In this document: positions 1 through 7,764 of the stretch, one piece after another
Position numbering within the stretch: the stretch's first letter is position 1
How the letters are laid out: each line of letters opens with the position of its first letter
NCBI GenBank assembly: GCA_903870955.1
Contig: CAIQEX010000057.1
Location: forward strand, 1-11,118
Reading direction: 5' to 3'
DNA length: 11,118 nt
Origin: an uncultured beta proteobacterium
GTDB lineage: Bacteria; Pseudomonadota; Gammaproteobacteria; Burkholderiales; Burkholderiaceae_C
Position numbers and translations under genes: made by a program
The notes under the pieces: model-generated
Seen by the model: the letters and a program-made list of their open reading frames with translations, nothing else
Database searches by the model: none
What the model was told of the DNA's origin: nothing

Positions 1-924
1 CTGGGTACGCTGGACAGAGCTCCCCCACCTTTCTTCCGCCAGGGCCCTTCGGCCTTGTCGAAGCTGGCTGTCTGCAGCGCTTTGGCGCTGTTTTTGATGG
101 TCGCCGATTCGCGTTTTAAAGTCATCCAACCGTTGCGCGTCGCGTTGGGTACGGTGCTGTATCCGGTGCAGTGGTTGGCGCTTCAGCCCGTGCGGTTGAT
201 CCAGTCCGGCGGCGAATACTTTTACGGTCTGAACTCTGCCCAACGCTCCAAGGAAGAGGCCTTCAAAAAACTCGGTCTGCAATCGCTCAAGGCGAATCAG
301 GTGGAGCAACTCACGCTTGAAAACGAACGCTTGCGCAAACTGCTGGATCTGCGCGCGCGCATGCAGACCACTGGCATCGCCGCTCAGGTTCTGTATGACG
401 CGGCTGACCCCTATTCGCGCAAGGTCATCATCGACAAAGGTCTGATCGACAAGGTGCGTTCTGGCGCACCCGTTTTGGACGAAAGTGGCGTGCTCGGTCA
501 GGTCACCCGGGTCTACCCCACGGTCAGTGAGGTGACGCTGATTACCGATCGCGACCATGCCATTCCCGTGCTCAACACCCGCACGGGTGCGCGGGGCGTC
601 GCCTTTGGTGACAACACCAGCCATGCGGATGCCATCGAGTTGCGTTACATGGCGGCCAACGCCGATGCCACGGTCGGTGATTTGCTGACGACCAGTGGGG
701 TCGACGGCGTCTATCCACCGGGATTGCCCGTGGCGCGTGTGGAAAAGGTGGATCGACGGGTGGACGCTATTTTTGCCCGCATTTATTGCGTCCCCGCAGC
801 CCAGGTATCGGGTGCCAGCCATGTGTTGATTTTGGAGCCGCTCTCGGATCAGGTGCCACCCCGCCCGGCACCCGAGGCACCTGCGGTCAAGCGGAACAAA
901 CGGGGTGAGGTGCAAAAGCCATGA
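1..924 (+). CDS. mreC: Rod shape-determining protein MreC (5' end outside the window)
   Basis: MreC is an inner-membrane-anchored periplasmic scaffold that links the MreB/RodA/PBP2 elongation machinery. The frame is open from base 1, and its first residues (LGTLDRAPPPFFRQG) match the usual betaproteobacterial MreC N-terminus, so the true ATG probably lies about two codons upstream. The TTG at 55 is an internal codon, not the start. The window holds 307 residues. It shows a cytoplasmic proline-rich leader, one membrane segment at about residues 22-38, a coiled coil at about 83-121 (rich in E, L, K and R, e.g. VEQLTLENERLRKLLDLRAR), then the beta-rich domain (IIDKG, GVLGQVTRV, LITDRDHAIPV, DLLTTSGVDGVYPPGLPVA). 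The tail is proline- and charge-rich, as is common. The stop overlaps the mreD start as ATGA, so the genes are one operon; mreB would be expected just upstream. Identification is by family recognition. Confidence 0.95.
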   Translation: MGTLDRAPPPFFRQGPSALSKLAVCSALALFLMVADSRFKVIQPLRVALGTVLYPVQWLALQPVRLIQSGGEYFYGLNSAQRSKEEAFKKLGLQSLKANQVEQLTLENERLRKLLDLRARMQTTGIAAQVLYDAADPYSRKVIIDKGLIDKVRSGAPVLDESGVLGQVTRVYPTVSEVTLITDRDHAIPVLNTRTGARGVAFGDNTSHADAIELRYMAANADATVGDLLTTSGVDGVYPPGLPVARVEKVDRRVDAIFARIYCVPAAQVSGASHVLILEPLSDQVPPRPAPEAPAVKRNKRGEVQKP

Positions 925-1451
925 TCATGCGACAGGGTCAGCAACTGTTGTTGCCCGCCAACCCCTTGTTTGTCTGGGGCAGCATGCTCTGCGCCATGCT
1001 GGCCAATATGTTTCTGAACATGGGACTCACCGGACGCTCGCCTTGGGTGCCTGACCTGATGGCGGTGGTGCTGGTGTTCTGGACCGTCCACCAGCCCTTG
1101 AGGGTCGGCATTGGCGCGGCCTTTGTCTGTGGCCTTTTGATGGATGTCCATCAAGGAGCGCTGTTGGGGCAGAACGCATTGGCCTATACCGTGTTGAGCT
1201 TTCTTGCCAATACCATGCACCGGCGTTTGTTGTGGTTTCCGGTGTCATTGCAGATGGTGCAGGTGTTCCCCTTGTTTGCGGCGGCCCATGTGGTGGAGTT
1301 GAGCTTGCGCATGATTTCTGGCGGGGCTTTTCCGGGTGTCTGGATTTTTCTCGGACCCGTGCTCGAAGCCGCTCTGTGGCCAGTAGCCAATTTGGTACTG
1401 TTGGCACCGCAGCGACGCGCTCCCGATCCTGACGCCAACAGACCGCTATGA
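921..1451 (+). CDS. mreD: Rod shape-determining protein MreD
   Basis: This is a 176-residue integral membrane protein, the usual MreD size. MreD works with MreC and the RodA/PBP2 synthase in lateral wall growth. Hydrophobic segments are visible at about residues 18-36, 44-56, 59-74, 83-97, 107-124 and 138-161. The segment with GLLMDVHQGALLGQNALAYT (about 71-90) is the typical MreD region in which an LxxD motif precedes G and a small-residue helix. The ATG at 921 overlaps the mreC stop (ATGA), and GAGGTG at 907-912 sits 8 bases upstream as a ribosome binding site. A second in-frame ATG at 927 is possible. The 3' end overlaps mrdA in the same way. Sequence conservation is low in this family, so size, topology and position between mreC and mrdA carry most of the weight. 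Confidence 0.93.
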   Translation: MIMRQGQQLLLPANPLFVWGSMLCAMLANMFLNMGLTGRSPWVPDLMAVVLVFWTVHQPLRVGIGAAFVCGLLMDVHQGALLGQNALAYTVLSFLANTMHRRLLWFPVSLQMVQVFPLFAAAHVVELSLRMISGGAFPGVWIFLGPVLEAALWPVANLVLLAPQRRAPDPDANRPL

Positions 1452-3445
1452 CCGTCTTACGGAACGTCGAGGCCGACCTGGCCCGTTTTCGCTCCCGTAT
1501 CTTCGTTATCAGTCTGGTCGTGCTGGTGTGCTTTCTGTTGCTGATTACGCGTCTGATTTACCTGCAGATCTGGCGTCACGATGAATTGCGAGCGCAGGCG
1601 GAAAACAACCGGACTTCGGTGGTCCCCATCGTGCCCAACCGGGGCTTGATTGTGGACCGCAACGGCATTGTGCTGGCGAGCAATTATTCGGCTTACACGC
1701 TGGAAATCACGCCCAGCAAAAGTGGTCCATTGGATGAAGTTCTCGATGAATTGTCCAAGGTATTGGATGTCACGGCACGCGATCGGCGTCGCTTCAAAAA
1801 GTTGCTGGAAGAGTCGCGAAGTTTCGAGTCCCTGCCCATACGCACGCGCTTGACCGACACCGAGGTGGCGCGTTTTGCGGCCCAGCGCTATCGCTTTCCC
1901 GGGGTTGAAATCAAGGCGCGGCTGTTTCGCAACTATCCCTTTGGCGAGTTGGCCAGCCATGTGATCGGTTACATCGGCCGCATCAACCAGTCTGAAAAAG
2001 AAAAGATTGACGAAGGTGACGACCCCGACAACTACCGTGGCACCGAGTACATGGGCAAGCTCGGCATTGAACAGAGCTACGAAGCGGAACTGCACGGCGC
2101 CACCGGGGTGGAAGAAATCGAAACTTCGGCCGGCGGGCGTGCCATGCGCCGGTTGGCCAGCAACCCGGCAACACCGGGCAATACCGTCAAACTGTCCATT
2201 GACATCAAGCTGCAGAGCTTGATTGAGGCCATGTTTGGAGACCGCCGGGGTGCCCTGGTGGCCATGGACCCCAAGACCGGCGAGGTGCTGGCCTTTGTCA
2301 GCATGCCCACCTTCGATCCGAACCTGTTTGTCGAAGGCATCGACAGTGAAAGCTGGCAAGCCCTCAATGAGTCACCCGATAAGCCGCTGCTGAACCGGGC
2401 TTTGCGCGGTACCTATCCGCCGGGCTCCACCTACAAACCTTTCATGGCCATGGCAGCATTGGAAACCGGTACGCGCTCACCGGAACAAACCATTTCAGAC
2501 CCCGGCTTCTATATGTTTGGGGGACACAAGTTTCGCGACGACAAGGAGGGCGGGCACGGGCTGGTGAACATGTACCGCTCGATCGTCGCCTCCTGCGACA
2601 CCTACTACTACACGCTTGCCAATGACTTGGGTGTGGACACCATCCATGAGCAGATGCAGCGTTTTGGTTTTGGTGATCTGACCGGTGTGGACATTCAAGG
2701 CGAGACCCGAGGTCTGCTGCCCTCAACCGACTGGAAGCGACGGGCCTACAAACGTGCGGACCAACAGAAATGGTATGCCGGTGAAACCATTTCCCTGGGA
2801 ATCGGTCAGGGCTACAACAACTTCACCATGCTGCAATTGGCGCAGGCCGTCGCGACGCTGGTGAATGGCGGCGTGCGCCATCCGCCGCATCTGGTCACTG
2901 CCACGCAGGACGCCATAACCCATAACAACATTCCCGGCACGCTACCGCCAACCGTTGACCTGGGACTCAAGCCTGAGAATATTGAGGTGATACGCAAGGC
3001 CATGGTGGGTGTCACGATTGAAGGAACTTCGGCACGCGCTTTTGCCGGTGCCGGATACACCAGCGGCGGCAAGACGGGTACGGCCCAAGCCGTTGGCATT
3101 GGCAAGGACCAGAAATACGATGCGCGAAAGATCGAGGAGCACCAGCGCGACCATGCGCTGTACACCGCCTATGCGCCGGCCGATGACCCGCGGATCGTGA
3201 TCGCCATGGTGGTGGAAAACGCCGGCTTTGGTGCCGAGCACGCGGCGCCCATCGCGCGGCGCGTGCTGGACTACTGGCTGCAAGGTCTGTATCCCAATGA
3301 AGAAGACATGGCCGCCGTCAGCAAGGGGCAGGCGGCCGCGCCCATTGGCAAGCCTCTGCTGGCATCCGAAGTGCCCTGGCCACCAAGCGGGCATTCGGCA
3401 GCGCAACCTCAACCGGCCACCCGTCTTACCGGCTTGTCCCGATAA
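1448..3445 (+). CDS. mrdA: Peptidoglycan D,D-transpeptidase MrdA (penicillin-binding protein 2)
   Basis: PBP2 cross-links peptidoglycan during cell elongation, working with RodA, MreC and MreD. The product is 665 residues, normal for the family. It has a short cytoplasmic tail, a single membrane anchor at about 17-40, a pedestal (dimerisation) domain from about 55 to 235 (NRGLIVDRNG at 64-73, YPFGELASHVIGYIGRI at 163-179) and the transpeptidase domain from about 250 to 612. All three active-site motifs are present: STYK with nucleophile Ser327, SCD at 382-384 and KTGT at 542-545. GTYPPGSTYKP around the serine and the SxD form of the second motif are typical of PBP2 rather than FtsI. The ATG overlaps the mreD stop (ATGA) and has no clear ribosome binding site, which suggests translational coupling. 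After the catalytic domain there is a tail of about 45 residues rich in A and P. No rodA follows. Confidence 0.97.
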   Translation: MTVLRNVEADLARFRSRIFVISLVVLVCFLLLITRLIYLQIWRHDELRAQAENNRTSVVPIVPNRGLIVDRNGIVLASNYSAYTLEITPSKSGPLDEVLDELSKVLDVTARDRRRFKKLLEESRSFESLPIRTRLTDTEVARFAAQRYRFPGVEIKARLFRNYPFGELASHVIGYIGRINQSEKEKIDEGDDPDNYRGTEYMGKLGIEQSYEAELHGATGVEEIETSAGGRAMRRLASNPATPGNTVKLSIDIKLQSLIEAMFGDRRGALVAMDPKTGEVLAFVSMPTFDPNLFVEGIDSESWQALNESPDKPLLNRALRGTYPPGSTYKPFMAMAALETGTRSPEQTISDPGFYMFGGHKFRDDKEGGHGLVNMYRSIVASCDTYYYTLANDLGVDTIHEQMQRFGFGDLTGVDIQGETRGLLPSTDWKRRAYKRADQQKWYAGETISLGIGQGYNNFTMLQLAQAVATLVNGGVRHPPHLVTATQDAITHNNIPGTLPPTVDLGLKPENIEVIRKAMVGVTIEGTSARAFAGAGYTSGGKTGTAQAVGIGKDQKYDARKIEEHQRDHALYTAYAPADDPRIVIAMVVENAGFGAEHAAPIARRVLDYWLQGLYPNEEDMAAVSKGQAAAPIGKPLLASEVPWPPSGHSAAQPQPATRLTGLSR

Positions 3446-3458
3446 ATCTATTGGCCCC

Positions 3459-3497
3459 CGACGTTTTCCCCTGCGCTTTCAACGCAGGAATGCGTCG
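3459..3497. terminator. Two-part hairpin between convergent mrdA and the TSUP gene (weak terminator candidate)
   Basis: CCTGCG (3470-3475) and CGCAGG (3483-3488) form a perfect 6-bp stem with a 7-base loop. Outside an asymmetric internal loop, CGACG (3459-3463) pairs with CGTCG (3493-3497). It lies just after the mrdA stop and covers the last codons and stop of the opposite gene. Neither strand has a proper run of T after it, so it could act as a transcript end or RNA-stabilising structure for the + strand, but it is not a canonical intrinsic terminator. Confidence 0.3.
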
Positions 3498-4237
3498 TAA
3501 CTGGTCTTGCAGATCAAAGCGGAGACTACGGCGATAAACACCCAGCGCACAAATCCTGTCCCATGCTTGAGTGCCATGTGGGTGCCTGCCAGACTACCCA
3601 CCACATTGGCAACGGCCATGGCCAGCGCAAAGTGCCACCAGATGTGGCCCTTGTAAATGAACAGGACCAGTGCCGAAATATTGGTCGCCGTGTTCAGCAG
3701 TTTGGCTGCGGCCGATGCATGCAAAAAGTCATAACCCAGAAAGCGCACCATGCAAAAGACAAAAAAGCTGCCGGTGCCGGGGCCAAAAAAACCGTCGTAA
3801 AAACCAATCACCGCGCCGATGCAGCAGGCCAGCGCGGCCTCCATCCTGCCGGTAAATTTGGGCGCGTGGTGGCGTCCCAATTCCTTTTTGGCCAGGGTGT
3901 AGCCCAGCACCAGCAGCAGGATGGCGGGCAGAATTTTGCGCAGGTACTCGGGTGAGGCCACGGTGACCAGCCAGGCCCCGCCCAAAGAAGCAACAAAGCC
4001 GGCCAGGGCCGCTGGCAGCAAGGCGCCCCACGGCATGGTGACACGGCGGCTGTATTGAAGCGTGGCCATGCCAGTGCCCCAAACGGAGGCGCCTTTGTTG
4101 GTGCCAAATAGTGTCGCGGGATGGGCGTTGGGAAAGGTGGCCAGCAGGGCAGGCACCAGAATCAGGCCACCACCACCGACCATTGAATCCACAAAACCGG
4201 CGAACAGTGAGGCGAGCGTGACGACGAGCATTTCCAT
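3479..4237 (-). CDS. TauE/SafE (TSUP) family membrane transporter, putative sulfite/organosulfonate exporter
   Basis: This is a 252-residue, strongly hydrophobic protein of about eight membrane segments, the usual size for the TSUP family (often annotated as sulfite exporter TauE/SafE or UPF0721 YfcA-like). Two similar halves can be seen. The first half has AGFVDSMVGGGGLILVPALL at 13-32 followed by GTNKGASVWG at 45-54. The second has GAVIGFYDGFFGPGTGSF at 141-158 followed by AAKLLNTATNISAL at 177-190. This internal repeat with G-rich motifs is characteristic. The substrate cannot be told from sequence; known members carry sulfite, sulfoacetate, thiosulfate or other sulfur anions. The start is the ATG at 4237, with an alternative ATG two codons later at 4231. 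Neither has a strong ribosome binding site. It lies 53 bases downstream of hemN on the same strand and may be cotranscribed with it, but I see no functional link. Confidence 0.88.
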   Translation of the reverse strand: MEMLVVTLASLFAGFVDSMVGGGGLILVPALLATFPNAHPATLFGTNKGASVWGTGMATLQYSRRVTMPWGALLPAALAGFVASLGGAWLVTVASPEYLRKILPAILLLVLGYTLAKKELGRHHAPKFTGRMEAALACCIGAVIGFYDGFFGPGTGSFFVFCMVRFLGYDFLHASAAAKLLNTATNISALVLFIYKGHIWWHFALAMAVANVVGSLAGTHMALKHGTGFVRWVFIAVVSALICKTSYDAFLR

Positions 4238-4290
4238 GCGGCCATTGTCGCATCGCCCCTGAGGGCACTGAGCGAAAGGGCCGCTAGCCG

Positions 4291-5679
4291 CTAAATCAGC
4301 TTGGAGAACTTGGCTGTGGATTGCGCCAGATGCTTGTCAAACACCATGCCCGAGGCGCGCACAAACATGCGGCCCTTGGGCGTGACGGAAATGCTGTGCT
4401 CGTCCACCACAATCAAACCGGCCTCTTCGTACTGTTTGAGCAGCGCCAGTTCGTCGGAAAAGTAGTGCTTGAAATCAATGCCGTGCGCCTGGTTGATGGC
4501 AGCGAAGTTGACCGGTCCGCTGCACATCAACTCCATGATCACCTGGCGTCTGAGCACATCGTCTGGTGTCAGTGAATAGCCTTTTTCCACTGGCAGCCGG
4601 TCGATGTCCAGATGCTCGTAATAGGCCTTCAGCGTGCGCACCGACTGGCTGTAGGAGTGCCCAACCTTGCCGATCGCAGAGACGCCAAAACCAATCAGGT
4701 CGCAGTCAGCGCGGGTGGTGTAGCCCTGGAAATTGCGGTGCAGGGTTTTGTCCAGCCGTGCAAGGTTCAGCTCGTCATCCGGCTTGGCAAAGTGGTCCAG
4801 GCCGATGTAGATGTAACCGGCATCCAGCAGGCGGTGCACCGACATCAGAAAGATCTGCAAACGCTCTTCGGCACTCGGCAATTCGGCTTCCACGATCAGA
4901 CGCTGCGCCTTGAAGCGGCTGGGCAAATGGGCGTAGTTGTAAAGCGCAATGCGTTCGGGTGCCAGTTCGATCACGCGGTCCAGCGTGCGGTTAAAGCTTT
5001 CCCGGGATTGCTTGGGCAGGCCGTAAATGAGATCGGCATTGATCGACTCAAAACCCGACTTGCGACTGGCCGATACGGCCTTTTCCACCATCTCGTAGGG
5101 CTGAATGCGGTTCACGGACAGTTGCACCGCCGGGTCAAAGTCCTGCACACCAAAGCTGGTGCGGTTGAATCCCAGCCCTGCCAGCATGGCCATGGTGTCG
5201 TCGTTGACGGTGCGCGGGTCGATCTCGATGCCGAGCTCGGCATCCGGCAAAAAGTTGAAGTGGCCGCGCAGCATGGCCATCAGTTCGCCCAACTCATCCG
5301 GTGTCAGAAAGGTCGGCGTGCCGCCACCAAAGTGCAGTTGCGCGGTGCGCCGGTCGGGTCCAATGTGCCGGGCTACCAGCGCCATCTCCTTGGCCAGGTA
5401 GCGCAGGTATTCGGTGGTGCGGACCCGGTCCTTGGTGACGATTTTGTTGCAGCCGCAAAAGTAGCACAGCGACTCGCAAAACGGCAGGTGCACGTAGATC
5501 GACAGCGGCGGATTGCTGTTGGCCGGGTTGTTGCGCTGCGCCAGGTATTCGATGTAGCTGGCTTCGGTGAATCCGGCGTGAAATTTGTCGGCGGTCGGGT
5601 ACGAGGTGTAGCGCGGGCCGAGCTTGTCGAAGCGGCGGATCAGTTCTTCTGAAAATTCGATGTCGGGCAGGTTGTTCAT
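4291..5679 (-). CDS. hemN: Oxygen-independent coproporphyrinogen III oxidase (radical SAM)
   Basis: HemN converts coproporphyrinogen III to protoporphyrinogen IX without oxygen by two radical decarboxylations, in the cytoplasm. The 462-residue length fits true HemN rather than the shorter HemW. The radical SAM cluster motif CxxxCxxC is at Cys68, Cys72 and Cys75, followed by Cys77, so the sequence keeps the CxxxCxxCxC pattern of real HemN. The N-terminal YTSYPTADKF at 24-33 is the HemN substrate-side motif, SIYVHLPFC precedes the cluster, and GGGTPT at 118-123 is the SAM-binding glycine motif. IEIDPRTV (151-158) and the C-terminal HemN domain (about 370-440) are also present. The ATG has no good ribosome binding site, but a sigma70-like promoter lies about 55-85 bases upstream. 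Expression under low oxygen is common for hemN, but I found no convincing FNR/Anr box. The TSUP gene follows. Confidence 0.96.
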   Translation of the reverse strand: MNNLPDIEFSEELIRRFDKLGPRYTSYPTADKFHAGFTEASYIEYLAQRNNPANSNPPLSIYVHLPFCESLCYFCGCNKIVTKDRVRTTEYLRYLAKEMALVARHIGPDRRTAQLHFGGGTPTFLTPDELGELMAMLRGHFNFLPDAELGIEIDPRTVNDDTMAMLAGLGFNRTSFGVQDFDPAVQLSVNRIQPYEMVEKAVSASRKSGFESINADLIYGLPKQSRESFNRTLDRVIELAPERIALYNYAHLPSRFKAQRLIVEAELPSAEERLQIFLMSVHRLLDAGYIYIGLDHFAKPDDELNLARLDKTLHRNFQGYTTRADCDLIGFGVSAIGKVGHSYSQSVRTLKAYYEHLDIDRLPVEKGYSLTPDDVLRRQVIMELMCSGPVNFAAINQAHGIDFKHYFSDELALLKQYEEAGLIVVDEHSISVTPKGRMFVRASGMVFDKHLAQSTAKFSKLI

Positions 5680-5733
5680 GAAATGAAGCAGGTTATTGGC
5701 GGTGCCGTAAAAGAAGCAGATGGGTCTGCCAAG

Positions 5734-5763
5734 AGCATAAGGCTAACACTTCGCTGCTGACAA
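5734..5763 (-). promoter_or_regulatory. Candidate sigma70 promoter of hemN
   Basis: Read on the - strand, TTGTCA (5763-5758, five of six matches to TTGACA) is followed after 18 bases by TATGCT (5739-5734, four of six to TATAAT). A start of transcription near 5727 would leave a leader of roughly 48 bases before hemN. It sits immediately after the T-run of the upstream terminator, which is where an independent promoter would be expected. Inferred from sequence only. Confidence 0.5.
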
Positions 5764-5769
5764 ACGGGC

Positions 5770-5801
5770 AAAAAAAAGCACCAGACTAGCTGGTGCCTTT
5801 T
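5770..5801 (-). terminator. Intrinsic terminator, mainly for - strand transcription
   Basis: On the - strand, GCACCAG (5796-5790) and CTGGTGC (5784-5778) form a perfect 7-bp stem with loop CTAGT, followed by eight T (5777-5770). This is a canonical Rho-independent terminator and would end the enoyl-CoA hydratase / antiporter / GMC oxidoreductase transcript, or any short RNA made from the stretch before it. Read on the + strand the same stem is followed only by CTTTTC, so termination in that direction would be weaker. Confidence 0.8.
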
Positions 5802-5997
5802 CAGGTGGCACATCGAGGCACCACTGTTCTTGCTTTGCGTTGCCGTTTTAGGGCGAGTTCCTCGGGATCGTTTTCTTTTCAGGTCTCGTGCCGATGGAAT
5901 GAATTTGACTCTCTCCAACACTCGAACTCAGCGAATGTACCCGGAAGAAAACATTTCGGAATTGGGATTAACCCTGCGATGCGTCTTTGTCTGTCGC
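5802..5997. other. Unassigned 196-base stretch between the GMC oxidoreductase and the terminator
   Basis: This lies downstream of the GMC oxidoreductase stop and before the terminator. Open frames exist on both strands, but none has a ribosome binding site or a recognisable protein. The - strand frame at 5921-5676 starts at GTG, gives a very basic peptide and runs straight through the terminator stem and T-run, so it is unlikely to be coding. No tRNA, tmRNA, 6S or SRP RNA signature was found. GGTGCC on the - strand (5822-5817) could pair with the 5' arm of the terminator stem. It may be a long 3' UTR, a small RNA, or degraded sequence. Confidence 0.4.
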
Positions 5998-7707
5998 TCA
6001 AGCGTCCTCAGCAATCCATTGCGCGGCCTTTTCCGCAATCATGAGCGTGGGCGAATTGGTATTGCCGCTGGTGATGCGTGGCATGACGCCGGTGTCCACC
6101 ACCCGCAAGCCCGCCACGCCGCGCACCTTCAGACGCGCATCAACCACACTGAAGGGGTCGCTGGCCGGACCCATGGCTGTGGTGCCGGCGGGGTGAAAGA
6201 TGGTGGTGGCAATGTCGCCGGCCAGTTTGGCCAGTTCAGCGTCGGTCTGGAACTGCACGCCAGGTTTGAATTCCTCGGGTTCATATTTTTGCAGCGCCGG
6301 TTGCGCCACGATGCTGCGGGTCAGGCGCAGGGAGTCAGCAGCAATTTTGCGGTCTTCCTGGGTGCTCAGGTAATTGGGCGCAATCGCCGGGGCTTGCCTG
6401 AAGTCCGGCGAGGTGATGCGTACATGGCCGCGGCTGGTCGGGTTCAGGTTGCAGACGCTGGCGGTAAAGGCGTTGAAGCTGTGCAGGGGCTGGCCGAACG
6501 CCTCCAGACTCAGCGGCTGCACGTGGTATTCCAGATTCGGGAAGGGCTGGGCCGCATCACTGCGGGTGAAAGCCCCCAACTGGCTGGGCGCCATGCTCAT
6601 CGGGCCGCTGCGCTTCAAGGCGTATTCCAGCCCGATCTTGGCCTTGCCCCACAGCGAGTTGGCCTGCGTGTTCAGGGTCACGGCGTTCTTGATTTTGAAG
6701 ACCGCGCGGATCTGCAAATGGTCCTGCAGGTTTTCGCCCACGCCGGGAATGTCCTGCACCACAGGAATGCCCAGCGCCTGTGACAGGGCCGCTGGCCCCA
6801 GGCCGCTGAGTTGCAAAATCTGTGGCGAGCCAATGCTGCCGGCTGACAAAATCACTTCGGCGCGGGCATGCGCCGTCACCATCTCGCTGCCGTTCCACAC
6901 CTGTACGCCGGTGCAGCGCAGCGCCCGATCGGCGTCCGCACCGGTGTTCTTTTCAACTATCAGTTTGGACACCTGGGCGTTGGTCCAGAGTTCAAAGTTG
7001 GGTCGGGCGTAGCAGGTGGGGCGCAAAAAAGCCTTGGCCGTATTCCAGCGCCAGCCGGATTTCTGGTTCACTTCAAAGTAGCCCACACCCTCGTTGTCGC
7101 CGCGGTTGAAATCGTCGGTGGCCGGAATCCCGGCTTGGGTTGCGGCCTTGGCAAAGGCATCCAGCACATCCCAGCGCAGGCGCTGCTTCTCCACGCGCCA
7201 CTCGCCTCCTGCTTGGTGGTGGCGCAGGGTCTGGCGGTAGACCGTGTCGGCATCCTGCAGCAGAGCAGAGGCCGTGCCGTGCGCGCCATGCAGGTCGCTG
7301 GCGCCCTTGTAATGGTCTTCGTGCAGCTTGAAATAGGGCAGGCTGTTGCGCCAGGACCAGGAGTCATCGCCTGTGATCTGGGCCCACTGGTCGTAGTCAC
7401 GCGCCTGGCCACGCATGTAAATCATGCCGTTGATGCTGCTGCAGCCGCCCAGCGTCTTGCCACGCGGGTAGCGCAGCGTACGCCCGTTCAAGCCGGCGTC
7501 AGGCTCGGTGTTGTAGAGCCAGTCGGTGCGCGGGTTTCCGATGCAGTACAGGTAACCCACCGGGATGTGAATCCAGTGGTAGTCGTCCTTGCGGCCGGCT
7601 TCGATCAGCAGGACGCGCTTGGTGGCGTTGGCGGAGAGGCGGTTGGCCAGCAGGCAACCGGCGGTGCCTGCGCCGACGATGATGTAGTCAAAAGTGGTGT
7701 CAGTCAT
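5998..7707 (-). CDS. GMC-family FAD-dependent oxidoreductase (choline/alcohol dehydrogenase type)
   Basis: The product is 569 residues, full length for the glucose-methanol-choline family, which oxidises alcohols to aldehydes with FAD. The Rossmann motif VGAGTAGC is at 11-18, with the ribose-binding Glu36 in LLIEAG. GMC signature 1 (RGKTLGGCSSINGMIYMRG) is at 82-100 and signature 2 (GSIGSPQILQLSGLGP) at 290-305. The catalytic pair is present: His505 in HPAGTTAMG and Asn549 in SGNTNSPT. A segment at about 150-185 (with EWRVEKQRLRWDV) is typical of the bacterial choline-dehydrogenase-like/AlkJ-like group. There is no obvious signal peptide, and the electron acceptor is probably a quinone, by family analogy. 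The true substrate cannot be set from sequence. The ATG has a good ribosome binding site (TGGAGA, 7720-7715). It is the last gene of a three-gene run and is followed by the terminator near 5780. Confidence 0.92.
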   Translation of the reverse strand: MTDTTFDYIIVGAGTAGCLLANRLSANATKRVLLIEAGRKDDYHWIHIPVGYLYCIGNPRTDWLYNTEPDAGLNGRTLRYPRGKTLGGCSSINGMIYMRGQARDYDQWAQITGDDSWSWRNSLPYFKLHEDHYKGASDLHGAHGTASALLQDADTVYRQTLRHHQAGGEWRVEKQRLRWDVLDAFAKAATQAGIPATDDFNRGDNEGVGYFEVNQKSGWRWNTAKAFLRPTCYARPNFELWTNAQVSKLIVEKNTGADADRALRCTGVQVWNGSEMVTAHARAEVILSAGSIGSPQILQLSGLGPAALSQALGIPVVQDIPGVGENLQDHLQIRAVFKIKNAVTLNTQANSLWGKAKIGLEYALKRSGPMSMAPSQLGAFTRSDAAQPFPNLEYHVQPLSLEAFGQPLHSFNAFTASVCNLNPTSRGHVRITSPDFRQAPAIAPNYLSTQEDRKIAADSLRLTRSIVAQPALQKYEPEEFKPGVQFQTDAELAKLAGDIATTIFHPAGTTAMGPASDPFSVVDARLKVRGVAGLRVVDTGVMPRITSGNTNSPTLMIAEKAAQWIAEDA

Positions 7708-7720
7708 TCAAAGTTCTCCA
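7708..7720 (-). promoter_or_regulatory. Ribosome binding site of the GMC oxidoreductase gene
   Basis: TGGAGA at 7720-7715 on the - strand lies 7 bases before the ATG at 7707. It fixes the start and is the clearest Shine-Dalgarno sequence in this gene run. The 57-base gap from the antiporter stop has no evident terminator, so read-through from the upstream genes is likely. Confidence 0.6.
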
Positions 7721-7764
7721 TGCTGCGCACGGTGATGTTTACGGTAGAAATGGGGGCAGCGCAC

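Noticed and set aside
1457..2359. 300-codon - strand frame opposite mrdA
   Set aside because: Antisense shadow of a certain PBP2 gene with no recognisable domain.
4612..5652. 346-codon open frame on the + strand opposite hemN
   Set aside because: It mirrors hemN codon use in GC-rich DNA, its protein has no recognisable family and is rich in Q, H, V and R as antisense frames here are. hemN is certain.
5750..5763. TTGTCAGCAGCGAA on the - strand considered as an FNR/Anr box for hemN
   Set aside because: It matches the TTGAT-N4-ATCAA consensus at only the outer bases; it fits better as the -35 region of the promoter.
5676..5921. 81-codon - strand frame in the intergenic region
   Set aside because: It reads through a perfect terminator stem, its T-run and the hemN promoter, starts with GTG without a ribosome binding site, and ends inside the hemN start.
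5815..5990. Possible tRNA, tmRNA or 6S RNA gene
   Set aside because: No T-arm, CCA end, tag-like reading frame or long closing stem could be found on either strand.
5830..6783. 317-codon + strand frame running from the unassigned stretch into the GMC gene
   Set aside because: Most of it is antisense to the GMC oxidoreductase, and no ribosome binding site or known domain was seen.
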